DNA of 63,273 nucleotides from Planctomycetota bacterium (lineage in GTDB: Bacteria > Planctomycetota > Phycisphaerae > UBA1845 > Fen-1342), in the NCBI GenBank assembly GCA_018814045.1, contig JAHJAR010000284.1:1-63273 (forward strand). Reading direction: 5' to 3'. The notes below the pieces were generated by a model that ran no database searches, was not told the DNA's origin, and saw only the letters and a program-made list of their open reading frames with translations. Positions 25,569 through 32,626 of this stretch are shown piece by piece. How positions within the stretch are numbered: position 1 is the first letter of the stretch; every line of letters begins with the position of its first letter. The position numbers and the translations under genes are program-made.

Positions 25569-26305
25569 TACTCGAATAACTCCCTGGTCTTGTCGGTGAT
25601 ACACGCTTCAAAGATCTGGTTCTTACGCTCCCGTAGCTTGTCGATGAACGCCCAGATTTCCTCTTCGTCTGCTTGCAGTCCTTCCGTACGGAACACGTCA
25701 ATGTCGAGGACCACAGAGACCACATCCGAACTCGGAGGATCGATGATCGCCTCACTGAGCAGACAGACACTCATGATGTCCTGCTGTGGAATCGCGAGGC
25801 GCATGAAATACCCCGTGAGCCCCTGAGGTAGATCTGGCGACACTTCCGGCACTGTTCGCAGGTAGTCCTTGAAGTCGCGAAGTGGCAGAGGAATGTCGAT
25901 TCGATTGATGTACCGCACCGCCAAGCGCACCATTCCAGTTAGATTCACGGTGGATCTGTAGACGTTCCAGAGCCGCCGCGCTTCATCCCGAAATGACTCC
26001 CAGCACTCATAGGGGGCCAGGCGGCTCATCGTGAATCCATCGAGGCGCGCTTGGTAAATCTGTTTGCCGTCATCGCTCCGAAACCAGAATCCGATGTGCT
26101 TAGTGCTGGCCATCGTTGTTACCTGCGGACCGACGTGCATCTGCCCGGTCGCAACGTTCAGAGGCTCGACATATGGATACTCTGCCTCCTGTCCAGCATG
26201 GGCCTTCTGTAGCTCACGTACGGTGATCCCCCGGCGCGGTTCGACCCGCAGATCTATGATGGCCTCCGTGATTGGAGCGTTCTGATAGTGACGATGAGCT
26301 AGCAT
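25568..26305 (-). CDS. TIGR04255 family protein
   Basis: A 245-residue protein of the sporadically distributed TIGR04255 family. It opens with NAPITEAIIDLRVEPRRGIT. The middle is IGFWFRSDDGKQIYQARLDG, then the family-typical RLAPYECWESFRDEARRLW and RLAVRYINRIDIPLP. The end has a long acidic helix (LQADEEEIWAFIDKLRERKN) with NQIFEACITD and ELFE. The family is scattered among genomes and often lies in mobile or defence-like settings; no biochemistry is known to me. It heads a three-gene cassette that sits between the Snf7-like gene and the MIT-AAA gene, 59 bases after the Snf7 stop. Confidence 0.75.
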   Translation of the reverse strand: MLAHRHYQNAPITEAIIDLRVEPRRGITVRELQKAHAGQEAEYPYVEPLNVATGQMHVGPQVTTMASTKHIGFWFRSDDGKQIYQARLDGFTMSRLAPYECWESFRDEARRLWNVYRSTVNLTGMVRLAVRYINRIDIPLPLRDFKDYLRTVPEVSPDLPQGLTGYFMRLAIPQQDIMSVCLLSEAIIDPPSSDVVSVVLDIDVFRTEGLQADEEEIWAFIDKLRERKNQIFEACITDKTRELFE

Positions 26306-26364
26306 AGATTCGATCTTACGTCGTGAGCACTCCCTCTGCCAATCGCTGCCACGCTATGAGAGGC

Positions 26365-26973
26365 TCACTTCGACTCCTTGTCCTTACTCTCCCCCTTCAA
26401 CTCATCCAGCTCCGCGCGCAAGGCCGACATTTGCTGGGCCTCGCGCGCGTCTTCGACCTGCTCCTCGGCCGCGATCATGCGGTCGATTTCTTCGTCGGTA
26501 ATCGCGTCTTCGCTGGCGGCGACGTCGCTGGCGGCGGTGTCCTCGATGCCATCGAGGAACATCTGCATCCGCTCCTCCATCGTCTGCGACTGCATCATCG
26601 CCTTCTCCCAGTCCATCTGCGTCTTGACCAGGTTAGTGTCGCCGTACAACTGGCTGACCTCGTGGGCCATCATGCCCATCGCCTCGGCGAAGTCGGCCGA
26701 CGCTTCGGCCTGCCGTTTTATCAGCAACGCGTTCTTGACCGCCAGCAGTTGCCGCTCGAGCATCTTCTTGACCGTGGCCGTCTTCCGGAGCGAGTTGCGG
26801 ATGAACTGGTACGACGCCTGGTCGCCGATCTGCCGCGCGTTGCGGGCATTCTTGACGAACTCGTCGGTGAACTTGTTCTGCTCCGCAATGGCCTTCTCGA
26901 TCCGCCGAACACCCTGACGGATCTTGATGTCGCGTTCCATGCGGCGTTCTTCTTTGGACTTAAACAGGCCCAT
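26365..26973 (-). CDS. Snf7/ESCRT-III-like protein (CHMP1-like) with MIM1-like tail
   Basis: A 202-residue, highly helical, charge-patterned protein. After a short MGLFKSKEERR start, helices 1 and 2 run from about 8 to 100 (GVRRIEKAIAEQNKFTDEFV, then SLRKTATVKKMLERQLLAVK). Methionine-rich helices follow (FAEAMGMMAHEVSQLYG, then MDWEKAMMQSQTMEERMQMF). An acidic linker (ITDEEIDRMIAAEE) leads to a C-terminal helix at 182-193, MSALRAELDELK. That helix follows the spacing of the MIM1 motif (D/E)xxLxxRLxxL(K/R), with Glu replacing Arg. This order matches ESCRT-III CHMP1/Did2 proteins more than PspA. ATG 26973 has GAGGT upstream. The predicted role is membrane-remodelling filaments disassembled by the AAA protein at 23574. 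Confidence 0.75.
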   Translation of the reverse strand: MGLFKSKEERRMERDIKIRQGVRRIEKAIAEQNKFTDEFVKNARNARQIGDQASYQFIRNSLRKTATVKKMLERQLLAVKNALLIKRQAEASADFAEAMGMMAHEVSQLYGDTNLVKTQMDWEKAMMQSQTMEERMQMFLDGIEDTAASDVAASEDAITDEEIDRMIAAEEQVEDAREAQQMSALRAELDELKGESKDKESK

Positions 26974-26982
26974 AGTTACCTC

Positions 26983-27022
26983 GTGGAAACGTGGAAACGT
27001 GGGAACGTGGGAACGTGGGAAC
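26983..27022. repeat. left array of the 8-nt repeat GTGGRAAC
   Basis: Five 8-nt units, two of GTGGAAAC then three of GTGGGAAC, followed by GTGAG. The array faces an inverted array at 27532-27571 on the other side of the S23 gene. It lies just upstream of the Snf7-like start, leaving its Shine-Dalgarno intact. Confidence 0.85.
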
Positions 27023-27089
27023 GTGAGCCAAGACACCAAGCCAACTGACCGTGCCCGGGCAGGCGATTCGCGCCGGCAGCGATACAGGA

Positions 27090-27563
27090 TCACGCATCGG
27101 GTTCAGCCTCCGGTCGCAATGCGTGTTTCAGGCCGCGTATCGTATGCTGCGTACTCTGTAGGTGCTTGATGTACGAGTGGAGCTGACGCGAACATTCGTC
27201 GCACATCTCCATCAGCCATTCGTACGCCGTCGCCTCGAGCAGTCCGACATCGTGAGCCGTAACAACCTGGCTCCGGAACTCCCCAGCCGAACCCTTTGCG
27301 TAATAGCAGGATTCGATCTGCTGCTCGCGTGTGCCTCGCTCGTAACCTTCGGCGATATTGCTGCCAATGCTCACCGCGGCGCGTTTCATCTGGTTCCGCA
27401 GCGGGGAATCATGGCGGAGTTCCTGTGTCTTGGCCGCACGGCACACCCCTGCCACCAACTCGCGCGCGGTTTGCCAGACCGTGAGGTCTTCAAACTGCCC
27501 GATCCCCCGCTTGACGCTCGGGCGCCGAGACGTTCCCACGTTCTCACCAGCGTACGTTCCCAC
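27090..27563 (-). CDS. S23-type four-helix bundle protein (TIGR02436)
   Basis: A 157-residue protein of the S23/four-helix bundle family. FEDLTVWQTARELV opens helix one, PLRNQMKRAAVSIGSNIAEG is the family signature, and REQQIESCYYAKGSAGEFRS continues it. The family was first found inside 23S rRNA intervening sequences and includes the Avd-type accessory proteins of diversity-generating retroelements; a cellular function is unclear. The first 25 residues are translated from the 8-nt repeat array, so the real start may be GTG 27539 or lie further inside. The gene with its flanking arrays sits exactly between the stop of one ESCRT-like gene and the start of the next, so it looks like an inserted cassette. 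Confidence 0.8.
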   Translation of the reverse strand: MGTYAGENVGTSRRPSVKRGIGQFEDLTVWQTARELVAGVCRAAKTQELRHDSPLRNQMKRAAVSIGSNIAEGYERGTREQQIESCYYAKGSAGEFRSQVVTAHDVGLLEATAYEWLMEMCDECSRQLHSYIKHLQSTQHTIRGLKHALRPEAEPDA

Positions 27564-27571
27564 GTTCTCAC
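27532..27571. repeat. right (inverted) array of the 8-nt repeat
   Basis: Units GTTCCCAC, GTTCTCAC, a degenerate CAGCGTAC, GTTCCCAC and GTTCTCAC: the reverse complement of the left array. The stop codon of the coiled-coil gene ending at 27568 lies inside it. Confidence 0.85.
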
Positions 27572-28176
27572 CCCTCCGCCGCCTGCTTCCGTTCCCGCAC
27601 GCGCTTCTCGGCTTCGTCGTACGCCTCGCCCGTGTCCTTGATCAGCCCGTGATCCATGTCGTCCCAGATCTTCATCAGCTCCTGGGCGGCCGGGGAAACG
27701 CCGGCGCTTTCCTTGTCGGCCGTCAGCCCGATCTCGAGGATCTCGTCCAGACGCTCCTGGTACATCTCGGTCGTGATCCGGTCGTTCTCGATCAAACGCT
27801 CGATCGTGGCCAAGTCACTCTCGCGGATGGTGGCGATCACGCCGGCGCCGACGCGGGCCTGCTGGCTGGTCTCGCGCAGCATGCGCAGACGCGAGACGGT
27901 CAGGGCCTCCTTGCTGCGGATGTTCAGGTGGCGGCTGAGCATCATCTGCTCGGTGTGCAGCAGGTCAAACTGCTGGGCGAAAGTACGCCGCAGTTCGGGC
28001 GTCTTCTCTTTCGCGCCGCGCTCGACGATCTTCTGCTTGTCTTTGGCGAGCTTGGCGATCTTGGCCTGCATGCGGTTGCGCTCGTTCTCCAACAGCATTT
28101 CCTGGGCACGCAACTCGGCCACGCTCATGGTCGCCAGGGTCTTACGTTTCGTTGTCAGCCAGGTGAAGAAGTTCAT
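27568..28176 (-). CDS. coiled-coil protein, probable second ESCRT-III/Snf7-like subunit
   Basis: A 202-residue helical protein. The N-terminus MNFFTWLTTKRK is amphipathic and hydrophobic, a good membrane-insertion helix of the kind used by ESCRT-III/Vipp1 proteins. A long charged coiled coil follows (LRAQEMLLENERNRMQAKIA, then KQKIVERGAKEKTPELRRTF), and further helices around MMLSRHLNIRSKEALTVSRL and ATIERLIENDRITTEMYQER. The C-terminal helix (AYDEAEKRVRERKQAAEG) is strongly charged. Family membership is inferred from length, helix layout and position between two other Snf7-like genes, not from a sharp motif. ATG 28176 has AGGATC just upstream. Confidence 0.6.
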   Translation of the reverse strand: MNFFTWLTTKRKTLATMSVAELRAQEMLLENERNRMQAKIAKLAKDKQKIVERGAKEKTPELRRTFAQQFDLLHTEQMMLSRHLNIRSKEALTVSRLRMLRETSQQARVGAGVIATIRESDLATIERLIENDRITTEMYQERLDEILEIGLTADKESAGVSPAAQELMKIWDDMDHGLIKDTGEAYDEAEKRVRERKQAAEG

Positions 28177-28264
28177 GATCCTGCCGGCTTTCCAAACAGC
28201 GCTCAACTTACGCGGCGGACGGCGCCAGAGCCTTCACATTCCCGCGCTTGCACGTTTCCGCACG

Positions 28265-29719
28265 CTAACCCATCTCGGGCCGCGCGGACTCCTTTTTCTC
28301 CGGTAGCGGCGGGGTCCCGGGCCTCTCCCCGGCCGGCTCGGCGGGCGCAGAACTCGCTTCGGCCGGCGCCGCTTCGGCGGCCACCCGACTGTCCGCCAGT
28401 TGCTGAAACTCTGCCATGATGTCGGCCTCTTCCTGCTCCATCAGGGGCGTTTCGCCGGTGACCTCGATGCTCCTGGCCAGGTCGGCGTTCGCGGCCAGCC
28501 CAGAGATCACGTGTTCCGCTTCCGCGGCCTCGCGGGTCAGGTCTTCGGCCTTGGGCAACTCGAGCCGCTTGCCCTGCTCGGCAAGAGTCAGGTGGTGAAC
28601 GTGCGTTCCGATGATGTCGATCTGCTGCGTGAAGATGTTGGCCTGGGCCCGCTGCCGGCGCAAATCGCGGCGCACGCGCATCAGCTTGCTGGCCAACTGC
28701 TTGCGCTCGGCGTCGCTCGCAGTTTTCGCACCTTGCTGCAACGCCTGCCGCTCTTCTGCTTCGAGCTTGTCGGTCTTCTGGTCGATCTCGTGCCGTTGCT
28801 GCTCGAGCCTGACCCGCTGGGCCGTCAGCTCGCGCACCCGTTCAGCAACGGTGGGCTTGAGCCGCAACAGCTTGCGCATCCGGCTCCATACTCGACTCCT
28901 GATGCTCATGGCGTTCCCTTCTTCTCCGAGAGGGGTCCGACAAACGTGAACCGTGCCGTCGTGTACGACGGTCATCAGCCGCGATTCGCTGCGGCAAGCC
29001 TGCCGCACGAGCGCCTCAGTCCTGGCCGGCGAGACGCCTAGCTTCTCCGCCAGCACGGGAATCGAGAGCCCGCGCGAGTCCAGCAGGTGCGCGTCTTGCT
29101 CCAAATGATACAGCAAACGCTTCAAACGCTCGTCCTGCGTCTCCAACTCGAACAACTTTGCCCACGGGCTGCCGCGCAGCGCCGGCGGCAGGCTCACGTC
29201 CCAGCCCCCGTCCGCCCGGCCACCCATCAGAATCAGGCTCGGAGGCCCGCCCGCCTCCACCAACGCCCGAGCCTCAGCCGTGAATCCCGTGGCACTGGCG
29301 AAGACGGCGGCGGTCGGACGCTCGCGACGCGGCAGAAGTTCGTAACGGGCCAGTGCATCGAGCACCTGCTCGCGGCCGACCGGGCCGGGTTCCTGGCCAC
29401 GCGCCAGCGATTCGATCGGTGCCAGCACCTGGGCCCGCAGGCGAGCAACAGTGCGGCGGAACAACCCGCCCAGTATGCGCCGGCGAAAACGAAACTCGAG
29501 CGTGCGCGTACCGGGCATTCGTTCGAACATGTCGCGTCCCATGGTCAGCCGCGATAGCTCGGCCCGCACGGAGTCCACCCCATCCGGCATGGACACGACC
29601 TCGACCCGGTCGGCTGGAAGCTCCCCTTTGGTCAGCGTCGCCGCGCTGGCGCGCACCTGTCGAAGGAACTGATCTTCGAATTGCCGGTGACGGCTGCACT
29701 CATCCATGGGCGTCGACAT
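28265..29719 (-). CDS. winged-helix plus Snf7-like coiled-coil fusion (CHMP7-like layout)
   Basis: A 484-residue protein. Residues 1-125 are basic and helical (RFRRRILGGLFRRTVARLRA). Residues about 135-180 form a small alpha/beta unit (AAVFASATGFTAEARALVEA). About 215-262 is a winged-helix-like segment (LSIPVLAEKLGVSPARTEAL). From residue 271 (MSIRSRVWSRMRKLLRLK) it becomes a Snf7/PspA-like coiled coil (VRLEQQRHEIDQKTDKLEAE, DLRRQRAQANIFTQQIDIIG), ending in an acidic helix (MEQEEADIMAEFQQLADS) and a Pro/Glu tail. Winged helix then ESCRT-III is the order of eukaryotic CHMP7. An internal ATG at 28909 has AAGGG upstream, so the coiled-coil half might also be made alone. It overlaps the previous gene by up to 20 bases. 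Confidence 0.6.
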   Translation of the reverse strand: MSTPMDECSRHRQFEDQFLRQVRASAATLTKGELPADRVEVVSMPDGVDSVRAELSRLTMGRDMFERMPGTRTLEFRFRRRILGGLFRRTVARLRAQVLAPIESLARGQEPGPVGREQVLDALARYELLPRRERPTAAVFASATGFTAEARALVEAGGPPSLILMGGRADGGWDVSLPPALRGSPWAKLFELETQDERLKRLLYHLEQDAHLLDSRGLSIPVLAEKLGVSPARTEALVRQACRSESRLMTVVHDGTVHVCRTPLGEEGNAMSIRSRVWSRMRKLLRLKPTVAERVRELTAQRVRLEQQRHEIDQKTDKLEAEERQALQQGAKTASDAERKQLASKLMRVRRDLRRQRAQANIFTQQIDIIGTHVHHLTLAEQGKRLELPKAEDLTREAAEAEHVISGLAANADLARSIEVTGETPLMEQEEADIMAEFQQLADSRVAAEAAPAEASSAPAEPAGERPGTPPLPEKKESARPEMG

Positions 29720-29981
29720 CGCGAGTCGCGCGAAGTTGCCGCCCGCAACGGCCGCAGTATTGCGCCGTTGACGGATTCACGTGTCCGCAGCGCGCGTGCG
29801 GACATACGCGGCGACGCGGGCGCGCGGCCGCCGTCGACGGCCGTTCCGCCGGAGAACCGCCGAACAGCGCACGGAAGGCAAAACCGAGGAAGCGCCCGAC
29901 TAGCACAGCGGCCATTACGAAGAACCCGACCAGGCCAACCAGGAACAGGGCGCCAACCCAGACTAGTACGTCCGCAACCAT
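29700..29981 (-). CDS. membrane-anchored zinc-ribbon protein
   Basis: A 93-residue protein. One long N-terminal hydrophobic segment (VLVWVGALFLVGLVGFFVMA) is followed by a Pro/Ala/Arg linker and a C-terminal zinc ribbon (CPHARCGHV and YCGRCGRQL). ATG 29981 is chosen; a GTG three bases earlier is equally possible, and AGGAG lies upstream in the end of the kinase gene. It sits seven bases after the kinase stop and overlaps the following gene, so it belongs to the same operon. It resembles the protein at 23075-23395 with its domains swapped. Confidence 0.6.
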   Translation of the reverse strand: MVADVLVWVGALFLVGLVGFFVMAAVLVGRFLGFAFRALFGGSPAERPSTAAARPRRRVCPHARCGHVNPSTAQYCGRCGRQLRATRDVDAHG

Positions 29982-29990
29982 CACGTCAGG

Positions 29991-31043
29991 CTACTCCTCG
30001 GATTCCGGCAGCACCGCACCACAAAAGATACAGAAGCGGTCGTCTGAACCGGGATATCCGTCACACTCCGGACACCGGCGCACAACCCGGGTCAACTGTT
30101 TACCACAATGCGTGCAGAACTGGTCGTCCGGCTCGATGGTCCGCGCGCAACTCGGGCACAACCGCGCCGCGGGGCTGCGCGGCACCGGGGGCGGCGGCGG
30201 AACAACCAGCGCGCTTCTCCTGGCGTCGAACTGTGCCAGGTCATCCAACACGGCTTGGGCACTCTCATAGCGCCGGTCGTAATGGGCGTACAGGCGCCGA
30301 AACACCTCATCCAGCAACGCCGGCACCTCCGCCCGCATCGTACTCGGTAACTCGGCCCCGGCCGGCCGCTCACCCGTGAGCAGCTCGAACAGGATCACGC
30401 CGATCGCATAAAGATCGCTGCGGGCATCGGGCTGCCGATCGCCCTCGCGAACCTCCGGGGCCATATAGGCCAACGTCCCCACGAGCTGATCCTCACGCGC
30501 CAATGACGCGGATTGGGCAATCAAGCGCACCGTGTCCGCGTTGGCCAGCCCCAGCCCGAAATCGCTGACCTTCACGGCCTCGACCGTCAACTCCGACAGC
30601 GGCCGCCCGTCCAGGTTGATCAGCACGTTCCCCGGCTTGAGATCGCGGTGAAGCACATTGGCCGCGTGCGCGGCTACCATCGCGGCCAGGATACCCCGCA
30701 GCACCATAACCGCCGTTTCAACCGGCACACCCAGCGCGTGCTCCTGCAACACCTGCCGCAGGGCCGGCCCCTTGACCAGTTCCATCACCAGGTAGGGGAT
30801 CTCAGCGTACGGGTCCATGCCGAGCGCGCGAACGATGTTGGGGTGCCGCAAACCGTGCACAACCACGCCTTCGCGCTGGAGGTAGCGCACGTACTCCGGC
30901 TCGGTGGGCAGCTTGATCGCAACCTGCTCGTCCGACCAGACGTGGTGCTTGGCGCGCCACACTTCGGCAAACGAGCCCGAACCGACGCACTCTTCAAGCA
31001 CGTATTCGCTAATTCGAAGGCCTGGTTGGTAATTGGTGCTCAT
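29991..31043 (-). CDS. Ser/Thr protein kinase with C-terminal double zinc ribbon
   Basis: A 350-residue Hanks-type kinase. The glycine loop is EECVGSGSFAEVW, the ATP-anchoring Lys is in VAIKLPTE, the catalytic loop is LHRDLKPGNVLI, DFG is in VSDFGLGLA and the activation end is GTLAYMAPEVREG, so it looks active. The kinase ends near residue 285. A Pro-rich linker is followed by two zinc ribbons (LCPSCA/FCTHCGKQL and CPECDG/FCIFCGAVL). There is no transmembrane segment. It is the second gene of the minus-strand operon and probably phosphorylates components of the ESCRT-like group, though that is inference from position. The 44-base gap to the preceding gene is unremarkable. Confidence 0.9.
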   Translation of the reverse strand: MSTNYQPGLRISEYVLEECVGSGSFAEVWRAKHHVWSDEQVAIKLPTEPEYVRYLQREGVVVHGLRHPNIVRALGMDPYAEIPYLVMELVKGPALRQVLQEHALGVPVETAVMVLRGILAAMVAAHAANVLHRDLKPGNVLINLDGRPLSELTVEAVKVSDFGLGLANADTVRLIAQSASLAREDQLVGTLAYMAPEVREGDRQPDARSDLYAIGVILFELLTGERPAGAELPSTMRAEVPALLDEVFRRLYAHYDRRYESAQAVLDDLAQFDARRSALVVPPPPPVPRSPAARLCPSCARTIEPDDQFCTHCGKQLTRVVRRCPECDGYPGSDDRFCIFCGAVLPESEE

Positions 31044-31087
31044 GTGTTCGTCCAGTGCCGGCCGCGTCGGCGGGCGGGGCCAACCCG

Positions 31088-31498
31088 CTAGCCGCCAAAC
31101 TGATCGGAAAGATACTCCGTTACGAGGTAATTATACGTCCCGGCGCTGGCCAGCACCGCCAAAGCGCCGAGCCAACCCCAGCCGCCCGCCGGCCAGCCCG
31201 TCATCAACAACGCCGCCGCCAACAGGTCGAGGGCCAGCAAACCCACTAGAAGGCCAGCTCCGGCCCAGTTCGTCCGAGCCGCCAGAATCGGGCGGATGAA
31301 AAAACGGGCCGACCAGGGGATCGCGGCGGCGATCACCAGCCACGAAGCCGTACGCCAAATCCCGCTCGCGATCGCGCCGCGGGTGGCGGGGTCCATCCGC
31401 CAAATGGCGATGCCGAGCGCGATCAGCAGGCCGAAGATCACCCAACTGATAACTCGTTCGCCGATGCGGCCCACGATTCCGGGACTCTCGCTTTCCAT
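31088..31498 (-). CDS. four-helix integral membrane protein
   Basis: A 136-residue protein with about four hydrophobic segments (VISWVIFGLLIALGIAIW, TASWLVIAAAIPWSARFFI, GAGLLVGLLALDLLAAALLM and WGWLGALAVLASAGTYNYLV) and a short acidic N-terminus. No family is recognised. It is the first gene of the minus-strand run, 44 bases before the kinase. The 269 bases between it and the divergent queF gene should hold both promoters; I see no strong consensus there. Confidence 0.6.
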   Translation of the reverse strand: MESESPGIVGRIGERVISWVIFGLLIALGIAIWRMDPATRGAIASGIWRTASWLVIAAAIPWSARFFIRPILAARTNWAGAGLLVGLLALDLLAAALLMTGWPAGGWGWLGALAVLASAGTYNYLVTEYLSDQFGG

Positions 31499-31767
31499 AC
31501 CTTAAGTGTAATGCTTTCAACGAGTAACGGCATTACAAAAAGACAGCTTGTCATGAACGCCGCCGGGAGGCGGACGCTGACGCCCGCCGTCAGCATGGTA
31601 TTCGCCCAGGCGGCACTTTCCTTCGGCGCGCGGCCTGGACGCGGGGCACCCGAAGTCGGTGACTCGCCGCCCGGACGGCCCCTTGCGTTCCACGCCACGC
31701 CGGCGTATCAGAACCGTTGTCCGCGCATCGTCCGAGACGTGCGTAGCCCGCCCACAGGAAGCATGCA

Positions 31768-32139
31768 ATGGCGAAATCACACAACTACGGGCTGGAGACC
31801 TTCCCCAACCCGCAACCCAAACGCGACTACACTATTCGACACGTTGCGCCGGAATTCACGAGCCGTTGTCCGGTCACGGGACAACCCGATTTCGGCACCG
31901 TCACGGTCCAGTACGTCCCCGATAAGCTCTGCGTAGAACTCAAGAGCCTCAAGCTCTACCTCCAGGCATTCCGGGAAGAAGGCATCTTCTACGAAGCCGT
32001 GACCAACCGCATCCTCGACGAACTGGTCAGCGTGGTCGCCCCACGCGCGATGAAGATCGAAACGTGCTGGAGCCCGCGCGGCGGCCTGACCTCGACGATC
32101 GTCGCAGAATACACGAAGCCGCGCCGCTCCAAACGCTGA
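31768..32139 (+). CDS. queF: NADPH-dependent 7-cyano-7-deazaguanine reductase (short type)
   Basis: A 123-residue tunnelling-fold enzyme that reduces preQ0 to preQ1 in queuosine synthesis. The catalytic Cys is in FTSRCPVTGQPDFG, which also carries the conserved Asp. The QueF motif is ELKSLKLYL, and the substrate-binding Glu follows in FREEGIFYEAVTNRI. The length fits the unimodular YkvM class rather than the long bimodular enzyme. AGGAAG lies upstream of the ATG. No other queuosine gene is nearby and no preQ1 riboswitch was seen upstream. Confidence 0.95.
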   Translation: MAKSHNYGLETFPNPQPKRDYTIRHVAPEFTSRCPVTGQPDFGTVTVQYVPDKLCVELKSLKLYLQAFREEGIFYEAVTNRILDELVSVVAPRAMKIETCWSPRGGLTSTIVAEYTKPRRSKR

Positions 32140-32302
32140 GGCCAAGCCGCGGCGCCAGATCTCTGTCAGAATAGTGCCGCCTTTCACGACCCTCAGCCCC
32201 CAACGAGTGCGGCCGGCGCTGGGCCGGCCGCGGTTCTTCATTGTGATAAGTCGGCGGCGGCGCCCACCGGGCACCGGCCGGGCACGTCACACAGCTCGAT
32301 CT

Positions 32303-32596
32303 CTACGTCTCCACCAGCTCGCCAAGCAGCCGCTCCAGCGCGATGTCGAGCTTATCAGGCGTCAGATACCGGCCGCCGGCAATGTCTTCTCGAATGCGCT
32401 CGACCAGATCGGTACGGATAGGGGCCGCCGGTTGCTCCGGCTCGTACTCGCGCGCCGCTTGGGACAGCTCAACTTCGTCGCGCTCGACAGAGTCGGGCAG
32501 GGCGCTGCGCCGCTCGGCGGGTTGCTGGGTCAGGCGCTCGAATAGGGCCGGCTGGCTGGCCGCACGGCTGGTTACGGTGACGACGTCATACATCAT
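32303..32596 (-). CDS. FlgM-like anti-sigma factor
   Basis: A 97-residue protein. The N-terminal half is low-complexity and polar, as in the disordered part of FlgM. The C-terminal helices read IRTDLVERIREDIAGGRYLT followed by PDKLDIALERLLGELVE. This matches the FlgM core pattern (Ile, then Gly-x-Tyr, then a helix of the IAxxLL type) that binds the flagellar sigma factor. ATG 32596 has GAGGTGG upstream. No flagellar gene lies beside it, so its target is uncertain. Confidence 0.6.
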   Translation of the reverse strand: MMYDVVTVTSRAASQPALFERLTQQPAERRSALPDSVERDEVELSQAAREYEPEQPAAPIRTDLVERIREDIAGGRYLTPDKLDIALERLLGELVET

Positions 32597-32626
32597 GTTT
32601 GATCACCACCTCTGCGGGCGGGTCAA

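Noticed and set aside
24712..26305. Treating the TIGR04255 trio as core parts of the ESCRT-like system
   Set aside because: Different base composition, tight internal coupling and known sporadic distribution of TIGR04255 point to an inserted unit.
26365..26973. PspA/Vipp1 assignment for the Snf7-like protein
   Set aside because: The Met-rich middle helices, acidic linker and C-terminal MIM-like helix fit CHMP1-type ESCRT-III better than PspA, although both belong to one superfamily.
26983..27022. Short tandem repeats as a possible CRISPR
   Set aside because: Units are 8 nt, contiguous and without spacers; no cas gene is present.
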